Origin: Nostoc flagelliforme FACHB-838
GTDB taxonomy: Bacteria > Cyanobacteriota > Cyanobacteriia > Cyanobacteriales > Nostocaceae
DNA: 64,000 nucleotides
Direction of reading: 5' to 3'
Assembly: GCF_014698065.1 (NCBI RefSeq)
Contig: NZ_JACJSI010000011.1
Span: forward strand, 62,001 to 126,000
Of the stretch, positions 9,305 through 18,757 are shown piece by piece. The notes beneath the pieces were generated by a model. The model was given only the letters and a program-made list of their open reading frames with translations, had not been told where the DNA came from and did no database searches. The position numbers and the translations under genes were made by a program. Every line of letters begins with the position of its first letter. Position 1 is the first letter of the stretch.

Positions 9305-11398
9305 ATGCCACCTTCTGAAAAACCTCTCACCTACCCATCCAGCCACAAGAGTAATCAAGTCGATGACTACCACGGTACTTTAGTCGCAGATCCTTATCGT
9401 TGGTTAGAAAATCCTGACTCTGAAGAAACAAGGACTTGGATTGAGGCACAAAATCAAGTTACTTTTGGCTACCTGGGTGAAATCCCTGCTAGGGAAAAAA
9501 TTAAACAGCGCCTTACCAAACTTTGGGATTATGAAAAATACGGTATCCCTTTTAAAGAAGGCGAATCTCTGCAAGACGGTTCCACCGAACGCTACTTTTA
9601 TTTTAAAAATGACGGACTGCAAAACCAAAGTGTCCTCTACACTTTGAAAACCCTTGATGATGAACCCAAAGTTTTACTCGACCCTAATAAACTTTCAGAA
9701 GATGGCACTGTTGCTCTTTCGGGTTTGTCCATTAGTGAGGATGGTAGACTTTTAGCTTATGGTCTATCGTCTTCTGGTTCTGATTGGCAAGAGTGGAAAG
9801 TACGCGATGTTGAAACTGGTGAAGACCTCCAAGACCACCTGAAGTGGATTAAATTTTCTGGTGCATCTTGGACAGATGATAATCAAGGTTTTTTCTACAG
9901 TCGCTACGATGAACCAAATGAAAAAACTCAATTAGAAGATGTTAACTATTATCAAAAGCTTTACTATCATCAGCTAGGTAAACCTCAATCAGAAGATGTA
10001 CTAATTTACCAACGTCCTGACCAAAAAGAGTGGGGTTTTAGTGGTGGCGTTACTGAAGATGGACGCTATCTAATAATTGCAATTTGGATGGGTACTGACT
10101 CCAAGAATTTAGTTTTCTATAAAGATTTGACTAACCCTAATGCAGAAGTCGTAGAACTAATTAACCAGTTTGAAGCAGATTACAGCTTTATCGATAATGA
10201 TGATAGCGTGTTTTATTTCCGCACAGATTTAAATGCACCACGGGGAAGGGTTATTGTGATTGACACGAAAAACTCTGCACCAGAAAATTGGCAAGAACTC
10301 ATTCCCCAATCTGCGGAAACTCTAGAAAGTGTTGGTATACTTAATAATCAATTTGTTGTTGATTATCTCAAAGATGCTCACAGTCAAATCAAAATATTTG
10401 ACCTCAAAGGTGCTTTTATTCGAGAGGTTGAATTACCTGGACTAGGTTCAGCCGGAGGCTTTGGTGGGAAGCGTTATGATACTGAAACTTTTTATAGCTT
10501 TACCAGCTTTACCATACCAGGTACTATTTATCGCTACAATCTGGTGACAGGAGAAAGTGAGGTTTTCCGCCAGCCACAGGTAGATTTTAATCCTGATGAT
10601 TATGAGACAAAACAAGTCTTTTATCAAAGCAAGGATGGTACTAGAATACCAATGTTTATTACCCATAAAAAGGGTATTAAATTAGATGGAAATAACCCTA
10701 CTTACCTCTATGCTTATGGCGGTTTTAATGCTTCAATGACACCTGGTTTTTCTGTGAGTCTGTTGGTGTGGATGGAGATGGGTGGTGTCTATGCTATGCC
10801 TAATCTTCGCGGCGGTGGAGAATACGGCGAAGAATGGCATCAAGCAGGGATGAAGGATAAAAAGCAGAATGTCTTTGATGACTTTATTGGGGCTGCTGAG
10901 TGGTTGATTGCTAACAAGTATACTAAGACTGAGAAGCTAGCGATCGCAGGTGGTAGTAACGGCGGTTTATTGGTGGGTGCTTGTATGACGCAACGTCCAG
11001 ATTTGTTTGGTGCAGCTTTACCCGCAGTCGGAGTCATGGATATGTTGCGGTTCCACAAATTTACCATCGGCTGGGCTTGGACTTCCGAATATGGTTCAGC
11101 AGATAATCCAGAAGAGTTTCCAGCGTTGTATGCTTATTCGCCATTGCAAAATATCAAACCAGATACAGCTTACCCAGCTACACTAATTACCACAGCCGAT
11201 CATGATGATCGCGTTGTCCCTGCTCATAGCTTCAAATTTGCCGCAGCTTTACAAGAGGCTCACGCTGGTGACGCACCAGTTCTAATTAGGATTGAGACGA
11301 AAGCAGGACATGGTGCGGGTAAACCCACGGCTAAGATTATTGAAGAAGCCGCAGATAAATGGGCTTTTTTGGTACGTACTTTGAATGTTGAAGTTTAG
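9305..11398 (+). CDS. Prolyl oligopeptidase (family S9A)
   Basis: A 697-residue serine peptidase, the usual length for prolyl oligopeptidases, which cut short peptides after proline. The N-terminus shows the family signature DPYRWLEN and a beta-propeller region to about 430. The C-terminal alpha/beta hydrolase domain has the nucleophile S551 in GGSNGG, the likely catalytic aspartate D635 in DHDDRV, and H669 in KAGHGAGKP, so the triad is complete. No signal peptide is visible, which suggests a cytoplasmic enzyme. It is divergent from the haloperoxidase-like gene and followed by a hairpin at 11444-11466, so it is probably transcribed alone. Confidence 0.95.
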   Translation: MPPSEKPLTYPSSHKSNQVDDYHGTLVADPYRWLENPDSEETRTWIEAQNQVTFGYLGEIPAREKIKQRLTKLWDYEKYGIPFKEGESLQDGSTERYFYFKNDGLQNQSVLYTLKTLDDEPKVLLDPNKLSEDGTVALSGLSISEDGRLLAYGLSSSGSDWQEWKVRDVETGEDLQDHLKWIKFSGASWTDDNQGFFYSRYDEPNEKTQLEDVNYYQKLYYHQLGKPQSEDVLIYQRPDQKEWGFSGGVTEDGRYLIIAIWMGTDSKNLVFYKDLTNPNAEVVELINQFEADYSFIDNDDSVFYFRTDLNAPRGRVIVIDTKNSAPENWQELIPQSAETLESVGILNNQFVVDYLKDAHSQIKIFDLKGAFIREVELPGLGSAGGFGGKRYDTETFYSFTSFTIPGTIYRYNLVTGESEVFRQPQVDFNPDDYETKQVFYQSKDGTRIPMFITHKKGIKLDGNNPTYLYAYGGFNASMTPGFSVSLLVWMEMGGVYAMPNLRGGGEYGEEWHQAGMKDKKQNVFDDFIGAAEWLIANKYTKTEKLAIAGGSNGGLLVGACMTQRPDLFGAALPAVGVMDMLRFHKFTIGWAWTSEYGSADNPEEFPALYAYSPLQNIKPDTAYPATLITTADHDDRVVPAHSFKFAAALQEAHAGDAPVLIRIETKAGHGAGKPTAKIIEEAADKWAFLVRTLNVEV

Positions 11399-11443
11399 GG
11401 ATTGATTCATTTGTAGGGTGCGTTACACTGCGTTAACGCACTA

Positions 11444-11466
11444 CCTTATTTTCAAAAAAAATAAGG
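11444..11466 (+). terminator. Hairpin after prolyl oligopeptidase gene
   Basis: CCTTATTTT pairs with AAAATAAGG across a five-base loop, 46 bases after the stop codon. Just upstream is a TGCGTTAACGCA palindrome that belongs to a common cyanobacterial intergenic repeat. An AT-rich stem without a clear U tract makes terminator function likely but not certain. Confidence 0.5.
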
Positions 11467-11572
11467 TGACAGTAATATAAGGATGCGCCAAACCAAAAGT
11501 CACTTTTAATCTCTGCTGCAAGCTTTCTTTTGAACAGAGTTTGGCGCAGCCTCACAAAAAACGCTATTACCC

Positions 11573-11601
11573 CTGACTTTCCACATCCCGTGAAAAGTCA
11601 G
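11573..11601 (-). terminator. Hairpin at the end of the RTX/glycosyltransferase cluster
   Basis: CTGACTTTCCAC pairs with GTGAAAAGTCAG (one mismatch) around ATCCC. It overlaps the last bases of the final leftward frame and is placed to end the whole leftward transcript. No U tract follows. Confidence 0.45.
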
Positions 11602-11798
11602 ACAAATTTAGAAGCTCTGTCAACAGCTAATTGTTGCCCAGTGTTGATCATACTTTGAGATTTACCAAGTAACTGATGTAAGGCAGCAAGACTTCGACTT
11701 AAAGCTAGCAAACGGGGTCGCGGGTCTTTTCTTTGGGAGCCGTGCTTACCCTTAATATCAGGATTAAAAAAGTGGACAATAGTAAAAAGAATTCGCAT
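11598..11798 (-). CDS. Short protein, probable N-terminal remnant of a larger cluster protein
   Basis: A 66-residue frame starts with MRILFTIVHFFNP and continues with HGSQRKDPRPRL, then ends shortly after a LHQLLGKSQSMIN segment. The start has AAGGG upstream and lies 20 bases after the pentapeptide/RTX gene, so it is probably translated as the last gene of the leftward cluster. The MRILFT opening is like that of the glycosyltransferase upstream (MRILFLHPNF), suggesting the Rossmann start of a longer protein that is now cut short. I do not assign a function. Confidence 0.5.
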   Translation of the reverse strand: MRILFTIVHFFNPDIKGKHGSQRKDPRPRLLALSRSLAALHQLLGKSQSMINTGQQLAVDRASKFV

Positions 11799-11818
11799 GA
11801 GGCTACACCCTTTTTAAG

Positions 11819-13420
11819 TTAGGTTATTAGGTAAAAATGGTCTTTGATTGAGGGAGACAAAAGGGCAGATTTGGTAAAATTGGCATCAACTGCGATCGCA
11901 CCCGTGAGACTTGCTCCTGTAAAAGTGCCATTGGTAAAGTCTGTGCCACCAATCAGAGAGTCATCCCCCGCGCCACCGTTAAGTGTGTCATTACCAGCAT
12001 CGCCAATTAGGGTCTCGTTGCCAGCCAACCCGTTGAGGGTATTGTTACCAGTGTTACCAATAATGATATTATTAAGTGCGTTACCAGTGCCGTTTTGGGC
12101 TGTCCCTACTAAAACCAAGTTTTCAACGTTGTTGCCTAATGTGTAGCTAGCAAGACTAGAACGGACAGTATCTATACTTACATTGGCATTTTCAGCAATG
12201 GTATCGCTGGCACTATTGACTGCATAGGTGTCATTACCCGCACCACCAACCATTCTGTCAGCACCCGCACCGCCATCAAGATAATCATCCCCTCCAGCAC
12301 CGATGAGGGTGTCATTACCCCCAAAACCAAAGAGGTTATCGCCGTTGCTAGTGCCGTTGAGGGTGTTGTTACTGGCATCACCAAGAAATAAGCCAATGGC
12401 ATCAACTGCGATCGCTCCCGTGAGATTTGCACCCACAAAGGTAGCATCTGTAAAGTTGCCTTTTGACAGATTAGCGTTACTGAGATTGGCATCAGTGAAA
12501 TTTGCACCAATTGCGATCGCATCAGTCGTCAGCACCCCACTCATATTAGCCCCTGTAAAATTGGTATTGGTGAGGTTGGTTTTAGATAAGTCAGCATTCA
12601 ACAGCTTGGCACTACTGAAATTTCCTCCAGTGAAATCAGCATCAATTAATTTAGCCCCAGTCAGGTCTGTAACTGTAACAGTGCCATTAGCAGCTACATA
12701 AACACTAAAATCAGAACCCGTCAAAATAGCGTCATCTAGAGTCAAGTTGGTTAAATTAGCACCACGAAACCTAGCATTAATTGGCTGTGTCGGATCTAAT
12801 GCTTCTACATCACTCAGAACAACATCACTGAAATTAGCTAGGTCAAAAATTGCATTTTGCAGGGTAATATCTGTCAGTTTTGCTAGTCGGAAGTCAGCAC
12901 CAGTTGCATCGATGTTGACTAAAAGAGTTGCTTCAAAATCAGCTTCTTCTAAGCTGGCATTTTTCAGATTCGCACCAGTCAAGTCAGCAGCTTTGAGCTT
13001 TGTTTTATATAGATCAGCACCAGTAAAGTTCGCACCTCTCAGGTTTGGTCGCTCGGATTGTTCGCCACTGAGATTAGCCTCCTGTAGATTGGCATTGGTC
13101 AGGTTAGCGTTTGACAGGTTGATGAATTTAGTGTTGAGGAATGAGAGATTAGCCCCAGTTAGGTTTGCTCCCCTGAGATTGACATTTTCTAATGTTGCCT
13201 TAAAAAGATTAGCTGGGCCAAAATTATTATTGGAGGCAAAAATGGCATTACGGGCATCAACATTGTATAGTTTTGCTTCTTCAAAGTTAGTGCCTCTCAA
13301 CTGTGTATTGAACAATGAAACGTTGGTGAGAGTGGCTTTGAAAAAGGTCGAACCGTTCAGGTTTTGACCGCTAAAATCGTTTCCTACTAAAAGCTGTTCG
13401 CTAAAGTTTAGAGCTGGCAT
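11819..13420 (-). CDS. Pentapeptide-repeat protein with embedded RTX calcium-binding repeats
   Basis: The 533-residue product is mostly A(N/D)LXX pentapeptide repeats (about 1-350), expected to fold as a right-handed quadrilateral beta helix. Then comes a block of RTX nonapeptides of GGxGxD type (for example GGNDTLIGAGGDDYLDGGAGAD) and an NxVENLVL-type segment as seen in secreted calcium-binding proteins, followed by a second RTX block. The end returns to a pentapeptide-like phrase (LTGAIAVDA) that duplicates one before the RTX part. RTX repeats bind calcium after export, usually by type I secretion, but no exporter genes are in the window. It lies 32 bases after the glycosyltransferase/PpiC gene and is probably co-transcribed. 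No catalytic domain is visible. Confidence 0.85.
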   Translation of the reverse strand: MPALNFSEQLLVGNDFSGQNLNGSTFFKATLTNVSLFNTQLRGTNFEEAKLYNVDARNAIFASNNNFGPANLFKATLENVNLRGANLTGANLSFLNTKFINLSNANLTNANLQEANLSGEQSERPNLRGANFTGADLYKTKLKAADLTGANLKNASLEEADFEATLLVNIDATGADFRLAKLTDITLQNAIFDLANFSDVVLSDVEALDPTQPINARFRGANLTNLTLDDAILTGSDFSVYVAANGTVTVTDLTGAKLIDADFTGGNFSSAKLLNADLSKTNLTNTNFTGANMSGVLTTDAIAIGANFTDANLSNANLSKGNFTDATFVGANLTGAIAVDAIGLFLGDASNNTLNGTSNGDNLFGFGGNDTLIGAGGDDYLDGGAGADRMVGGAGNDTYAVNSASDTIAENANVSIDTVRSSLASYTLGNNVENLVLVGTAQNGTGNALNNIIIGNTGNNTLNGLAGNETLIGDAGNDTLNGGAGDDSLIGGTDFTNGTFTGASLTGAIAVDANFTKSALLSPSIKDHFYLIT

Positions 13421-13452
13421 ACTACATACCTAAAGGTTAAAGCAATAGAAGT

Positions 13453-15525
13453 TCAAGCTGAATGTTTGATTGCTACAGATTGTGGTGGAGAAGTTTCTTG
13501 CATTTGGTCTTTTAACCAACCAGCAAAAAGTTCGTTGAGCAACCGATGTCGCATCGGTTCGTCAAATTGGGACGGGATAAACTTTTCTAAGCGCACAATT
13601 AACCACCAATCGCCAATATTGGTCGGGAGCGATAGCTGACCGGGTTGGCTGAAGGCGAGGAGGCGGGCAAGTTTGGGATGGGGTGCACTCAATATGGGCC
13701 CCATTAAGCCACCAGTCTGAGCCTCTGCACCTTGGGAATATTGCCTTGCTAGTTCAGCAAAGGACTGTTCACCTTCTGACAGGCGGAAGTAAAGTTCTTG
13801 AGCAACAGCTCTATCGCGGATGCGAATGAGAGAATAAACAACCTGGTCAAGTTTTGGTTTTAATTGGCGAAAATAAGTCTCTAACTTGTTATCCCAGGTA
13901 GTTTTTTTGAATTTCTCAATTCTCAGGTTGCGAGTTGTTAAATCTAAAAATTCTGTTTCAGTCAGATTCTGCTGCTGTAACCAAGCTTGGCGTTCAGCTT
14001 CGGATGACAACTGATTTTGTTGGCAAAACTCTTGGTAACATTTGGCTTGCTCTTCGCTTGTGCAGCTAAAAGAGGCGATCGCTTTGTCAATCGCTTTGTC
14101 AATTAAGAGTTCTTGCTGAAGCTTTGGTAGCAGTTGGTATCGACTCAAGAGAGGAATAATTTCTTGAGTTGTCAATGTCTGATTATGAACTTGTAAGGGT
14201 GTCGCAGATGTGACTGATGAATTCTCAGCTTTTTGATGTCGCTTACCAAATCCCTTCTTTTCTACAGGCGCTAGCAACCCTAGTTTTATTCCCTCCCAAG
14301 GCGCAACTAGTTTGCTATCTTCTGACTGCTGTATCCATTGCAGGTGTTGGGGTAATAATTGGGCTAAGTCATAGCGATCTAGAATTGTTTGCCTTGCCTT
14401 CGCTCTAATTGCAGACATTTTCTCTGGATGATTGAGGGCTTCTGCAATGCGATCGCATATTTGCTGCGGTGAAAAGAAATTTACCAACAGCCCATTAACG
14501 CCATCTTGAATCACCTCGGTTACAGAAGCAGTTTTAGAACCTATCAGCAAGCAACCTGCTGATAAAACCTCCAACATTGACCAAGATAAAACAAAGGGAC
14601 GGGTAAGATAAACGTGTACCACAGAAGCTTGGAGAACTTGCAAATATTCAACGTAAGGTAGCCAGCCTGTAAAATGAACTCGGCTGAGGTCGAGATCATA
14701 TTTTTCTAGCATCACCTCTTTATAGGTTTTGCCATCACGCAGAGGCTTACCATAGGCTACGCGGTTTTCTCCGACAATTACGACATGACAATGAGGGCGT
14801 TGTTGTTGGAGTAATGCAACTGCCTCGATAAACTGGGGAAATCCCCGATAAGGCTCCATGCCCCTTGCTACATAAGTAACAAGTTCTTTAACATGAGAAA
14901 GATCCAGATTGATCCGTGGAAGAACTAATTTAGCCCCTGGTTTTGGACAAAAAAAGTTAGTATCAATCCCATCATGTAATACAGAAATTTTACTGTGATA
15001 CTCTAGAGGGAATTGCTGGCGTTGCCAATAGGTAGGAGAAAGACCGCGATCGCAACTATATAGATCCTGCAAAATCGGCGCATTTTTAATCCGAATTCGG
15101 GCTTCATCATCCGCAGTCAGGCGATCGCTAGGATCAAAGTCAGCATCAGTACCATGAGCATGATAAAACCACTCAAAGTAACACAGTAACTTGGCTTTGG
15201 GAAAAATATCTTTGATAAATAAGGTAGGGGCCCAACCCGAATGGCCATAGACTACATCTGGAAGAAATCCCCGTGCTTTAAGTTGCTCTGCCAGCCTATA
15301 CACACCTTGACCCTGAAGAACAGCATTTTCCAAAGGTTTGACGTAATGGTGAGTTTCTGGTCGAGCTTCTCGTTTAAGGTTATAGATGACTTTGTTAACA
15401 CCGGGCAATTTACCATCGTGACGAGTAGTACCAAAGAAAACTTGGTTACGTTTGTCTTTCGCCAAAGCTGCTGCTACATGACGAAATTGAGCAGGGAAAT
15501 TAGGATGCAAAAATAAAATTCGCAC
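13453..15525 (-). CDS. Glycosyltransferase family 4 fused to a PpiC/SurA-like peptidyl-prolyl isomerase
   Basis: A 690-residue fusion in one uninterrupted frame. Residues about 1-410 form a GT-B glycosyltransferase: the N-terminus MRILFLHPNFPAQFRH is typical of family 4, and the nucleotide-sugar-binding region is at about 300-352 (SWSMLEVLSAGCLLIGSKTA). A charged linker near 420-445 leads to a helical segment (450-555) and a parvulin-type domain at about 560-650 (SFAELARQYSQGAEAQTGG, then GDWWLIVRLEKF), as in SurA/PpiC foldases. No signal peptide or membrane anchor is seen. It sits between two RTX proteins in the same orientation, so glycosylation and folding of those exoproteins is a reasonable inference. 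The sugar donor and acceptor are unknown. Confidence 0.85.
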   Translation of the reverse strand: MRILFLHPNFPAQFRHVAAALAKDKRNQVFFGTTRHDGKLPGVNKVIYNLKREARPETHHYVKPLENAVLQGQGVYRLAEQLKARGFLPDVVYGHSGWAPTLFIKDIFPKAKLLCYFEWFYHAHGTDADFDPSDRLTADDEARIRIKNAPILQDLYSCDRGLSPTYWQRQQFPLEYHSKISVLHDGIDTNFFCPKPGAKLVLPRINLDLSHVKELVTYVARGMEPYRGFPQFIEAVALLQQQRPHCHVVIVGENRVAYGKPLRDGKTYKEVMLEKYDLDLSRVHFTGWLPYVEYLQVLQASVVHVYLTRPFVLSWSMLEVLSAGCLLIGSKTASVTEVIQDGVNGLLVNFFSPQQICDRIAEALNHPEKMSAIRAKARQTILDRYDLAQLLPQHLQWIQQSEDSKLVAPWEGIKLGLLAPVEKKGFGKRHQKAENSSVTSATPLQVHNQTLTTQEIIPLLSRYQLLPKLQQELLIDKAIDKAIASFSCTSEEQAKCYQEFCQQNQLSSEAERQAWLQQQNLTETEFLDLTTRNLRIEKFKKTTWDNKLETYFRQLKPKLDQVVYSLIRIRDRAVAQELYFRLSEGEQSFAELARQYSQGAEAQTGGLMGPILSAPHPKLARLLAFSQPGQLSLPTNIGDWWLIVRLEKFIPSQFDEPMRHRLLNELFAGWLKDQMQETSPPQSVAIKHSA

Positions 15526-15909
15526 GGCACTTTCAGTAATGCTGAGTATTACAAATCTTTAAGCTAATAAGCATTTATACTGCATGAGAAAGCCGGGGGT
15601 AAGATGACCACCCCACAGGATTTTGATGCAGTCGAGATATGCAAATTAGATGTGTTTGAGCTTATTTCCTGTTCTAGATTTTCGGACAGGAGATATTAAG
15701 ATGGACACAGTTAAGTAGGTCAGGCAGAATAAATGTAACTAGTGAGGAGAAGTATGAGGTAAAAGGTATAGAGTAGCTTGAATTACCCTTACCTAATACC
15801 CATTAATACCAATCCAAATCCAGTGATCTTTAATTACGCCTGCTTATTTAGCTTTGGTACGAAGAGTAGCGAAAGCGAATTCTGACAATGCCGCCACTCT
15901 TCATGGTTG

Positions 15910-15967
15910 GGGTAACTATCAGGTGTGTGCTACTTGGGTACGAACCAAGTACACCGCCTAGTTACCC
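15910..15967 (-). terminator. Compound hairpin after RTX protein gene
   Basis: GGGTAACTA at 15910-15918 pairs with TAGTTACCC at 15959-15967. Inside it, ACTTGG pairs with CCAAGT, flanked by GGTGT/ACACC. It begins five bases beyond the stop codon of the RTX gene. It is a strong structure and probably the 3' end of that transcript, although some read-through into the glycosyltransferase gene is possible. Confidence 0.55.
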
Positions 15968-15972
15968 ATTTC

Positions 15973-17334
15973 TTAGATAGGCTCTACAACGAAATCTGAT
16001 GCGTCGATCGCTCCGGGAAGTACCCCTTGCAGAACTGCTAAGGTTTCGGATTGAGCAATAGTAACGCCTTCAGTCAGAACGTAGATCCGAGTACTAGCTG
16101 TAGCAACACCACCAACACTGAGATTGATGCGCTGGAAGCCTAGATCCTGAAATTCCAGAGCTTCAAGCACTAAGTAGTCAGTACCATTTTGGAAGTCGGT
16201 GATCCAGTCGCCAGCAGGAACAGGGATGATTGGCTCACCGGGTTGGGGTGGCTCGAATTCATATTCTGCGTAATTCAATTGGAAGAAATCAGTACCAGCA
16301 CCGCCGGTTAGCGTATCACGTCCGGTTTGGGTTTCTGAGTCTTCGCCACCGTAGAGAACATCATTGCCACCACCACCGATAATACGGTCAACGCCAGCGC
16401 CACCATCGATGAAGTCATCGCCCGCGCCGCCATTAATCACATCATTGCCAGCGAGAGATTCATCTACACCAAAGTCACCATAGATGGTGTCATTGCCACC
16501 AAGCCCACTAAGGTTATCATTACCCTCACCACCATCGATGAAGTCACCTTCACTACCCCCTGTGATGGTTTCTAAGCCAGCGCCACCCAAGAGGGTGCTA
16601 GAACCTGCACCACCATCGAGAACGTCATTGCCATCACCGCCATCAAGGTAGTCAATACCGTCTCCACCCAGGAGGGAGTCATCACCAGCATAGCCATAGA
16701 GAGTGTCATCACCAGCGCCACCGATGAGGGTGTCATTACCGCCCGAAGCCAAGGTGTCAGCTTCGCCGTAAAGGGTATCATTGCCTGCACCACCATCGAT
16801 GTAATCAGCACCACCCGAAACCGAACCTTCTGTGTCGTCGCCGTACAGTGCGTCATCATAGAAGCTACCAATTAGGGTGTCATTGCCAGCACCGCCCTGG
16901 GCAGTATCTTCAAAGCCACCATATACCCAGTCGTTACCAGCGCCACCATCAAGGAAGTCTTTGCCTTCGAGTCCATCTTCAGCGTCCGCGCCGCCGTAGA
17001 TAGTGTCATTGCCGGCATCACCAAACACTGTGTCTTCGCCTTTTCCGCCAAAGAGTCTATCAGCACCACCTCCACCAAACAAAGTGTCCTTATCGAATCC
17101 ACCATCGATGAAGTCATTGCCAGCATCACCATATAGCTCGTCTTCACCGAACTCCCCCAATATTCTGTCGGCACCATCCCCACCAAACACGGTGTCTTTA
17201 TCATCTCCACCGAAGATGGTGTCATTACCGCCTAAGCCAAATAAGAGGTCTTCTTTACCAAAGCCGCGAATTGTATCAGCATTATTAGTGCCGGTAAGGG
17301 TATCGTTTTCCGGTGTTCCGTTTCTTACTGCCAT
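15973..17334 (-). CDS. RTX (hemolysin-type) calcium-binding repeat protein
   Basis: A 453-residue acidic protein made almost wholly of GGxGNDxLxGG nonapeptides from about residue 5 to 365. These form calcium-loaded parallel beta rolls outside the cell. The C-terminal 85 residues (from about DWITDFQNGTDYLVL) are non-repetitive. They resemble the end domains of cyanobacterial RTX exoproteins, where the uncleaved type I secretion signal would lie. No catalytic domain is visible, so a structural or surface role is likely. It heads a leftward cluster with the glycosyltransferase/PpiC fusion and the pentapeptide/RTX protein. The repetitive DNA gives long antisense open frames, which are not genes. 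Confidence 0.9.
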   Translation of the reverse strand: MAVRNGTPENDTLTGTNNADTIRGFGKEDLLFGLGGNDTIFGGDDKDTVFGGDGADRILGEFGEDELYGDAGNDFIDGGFDKDTLFGGGGADRLFGGKGEDTVFGDAGNDTIYGGADAEDGLEGKDFLDGGAGNDWVYGGFEDTAQGGAGNDTLIGSFYDDALYGDDTEGSVSGGADYIDGGAGNDTLYGEADTLASGGNDTLIGGAGDDTLYGYAGDDSLLGGDGIDYLDGGDGNDVLDGGAGSSTLLGGAGLETITGGSEGDFIDGGEGNDNLSGLGGNDTIYGDFGVDESLAGNDVINGGAGDDFIDGGAGVDRIIGGGGNDVLYGGEDSETQTGRDTLTGGAGTDFFQLNYAEYEFEPPQPGEPIIPVPAGDWITDFQNGTDYLVLEALEFQDLGFQRINLSVGGVATASTRIYVLTEGVTIAQSETLAVLQGVLPGAIDASDFVVEPI

Positions 17335-18447
17335 AAGTTAATCCTCGTTTTCAAAACACAATTTTTCTAGCTAACTTAAACGGGCTGGATGCACGATACA
17401 AGTCTTGCTAATTAGTTGTTGCAATTCTCACCACTTCCCCCTCTCCCAAAATTAGAAGAGGGGGTCATAAAGGTATGGTGAGAAGATATTGCAGTAGATC
17501 GTTAGACATACTTCCCAATCACTCCATGAGTAAACATTTACAAATCAACTTTTTTTGATTTGGCAACTATATGCGACAGCACAAAAATGGACAATTATAG
17601 CCTTTCAAAACAATTAGAAGCAATCATTTAAGAATGCCAGAACATTGTGTAGTCGCACTTTTTCGCGGCTCACTTTCTTGACGTTATCTTTTACAAACTT
17701 ATAACTCGCACGAAAAATGCAGCGAAGGCTAAGATTCTACCTTAAGCTAAACATTATTTTTGCCGAAAACAGAGTATGCCTCAACCTTATTTGGTGATGC
17801 AAACTCGCTGTCGCGCATGTGCAAGCTGAGAATTCAGGCCCAACAGTAAATAAATCATGACGGCAGAATTACTTTATCTACCTGATTTCTCTAAGAGAAT
17901 CAAAATTTACACAATTATGTTTTTGCAGTTAGGTTTTAAATCGATACACAACTCAAACATTAGCCGAGAGCCGAGATTGATGATGGGAATTATAAACTTT
18001 TAATTAGATCACGCTTAGGTAAAAATTTTACCTGTCAAGACAATGATTTTTTGTATGAGTAGTTGCACTAAAAATAGTAAATTTACGCTTTTACACGAGA
18101 AACAAAAGTTTGCTAAGTGCCAAAGTTTTCACTCCGAACTTTCAAAAACTTCTTACTCGCTAAAAACTTGTCACTGCATCTGATGATCTTTATGAAGGCT
18201 GATTAACAAGCGTAATCTAATTTATGTCTACATTACCCTACATTACATATAATAGTCACATAGAGAGTTATCTCTGTCAACATAGGTATGTAAAGTTGTA
18301 CCTAAAGATAGATAACAAAGATATTTGTAGAGTATTTTGTAACATTTAATACTAATTTCTCCAAAAATTATTTTCTTAAAAATAAAAATATTGTACAAAT
18401 TTTGCCGAAATAGACCACAACCAACCTGACTTTTCATGGGTGTGGAA
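17335..18447. other. 1.1-kb AT-rich region without a gene
   Basis: No supported gene. This is the upstream side of the leftward RTX gene, so its promoter should lie at the left end. AT-rich, no clear tRNA, repeat array or operator found. A 64-codon open frame at 18243-18437 on the minus strand has no coding character. Confidence 0.5.
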
Positions 18448-18492
18448 AAGAAAGAGTGATTCGCGATAGTCTATCGCGAACCACTCTTTCTT
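18448..18492. terminator. Long 22-bp stem hairpin
   Basis: AAGAAAGAGTGATTCGCGATAG at 18448-18469 pairs with 18471-18492 over 22 bp with one mismatch and a one-base loop. It lies 16 bases beyond the stop codon of the broken leftward gene at 18509-18753, where a terminator is expected. On the minus strand it is followed by CTTTTCC rather than a U run. Confidence 0.5.
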
Positions 18493-18508
18493 TATTATAT
18501 TTGGAAGT

Positions 18509-18753
18509 TTATTCGACTAAATCTTTTAAACCCTGTCTGAGAGCCTCAATTAAACGATCTAAAGCTTCAATTTTAATCCTTGCAGTAATTTGTTCAATGG
18601 TATCTATTGGTTATCTTGATAGGTTAAAAGGGGCTGGTCAATAAAGCTGCTCATTGAGTAACTAATGCTAATATTCTTGCCTTTAAACTGGTACAAGTTC
18701 AGTATCACTTCTGAGGCATTAGGTGATAATACAGGTATTGCTGTTAACAGCAT
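18509..18753 (-). pseudogene. Broken small gene, 5' end replaced by a MITE
   Basis: Two coding-like segments lie in different frames on the minus strand. The first runs from ATG at 18753 to TAG at 18604 and encodes a hydrophobic/strand-rich stretch (VILNLYQFKGKNISISYS). The second, in another frame, ends at 18509 with the helix IEQITARIKIEALDRLIEAL. Both have ordinary amino-acid patterns and together look like one gene with a frameshift near 18610 and a lost N-terminus; the MITE at 18758-18964 begins four bases upstream of the ATG. The family is not recognised. The case rests on residue patterns, so it is tentative. Confidence 0.4.
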
Positions 18754-18757
18754 ACTA

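Noticed and set aside
12303..13367. Long plus-strand open frames opposite the pentapeptide/RTX gene.
   Set aside because: They arise from the repetitive composition of the real minus-strand gene; residue content is low-complexity and unlike any protein family.
16572..17341. Open frames overlapping the RTX gene on both strands.
   Set aside because: By-products of the GGxGxD repeat DNA; Met/Thr- or Pro/Ser-rich nonsense without start signals.
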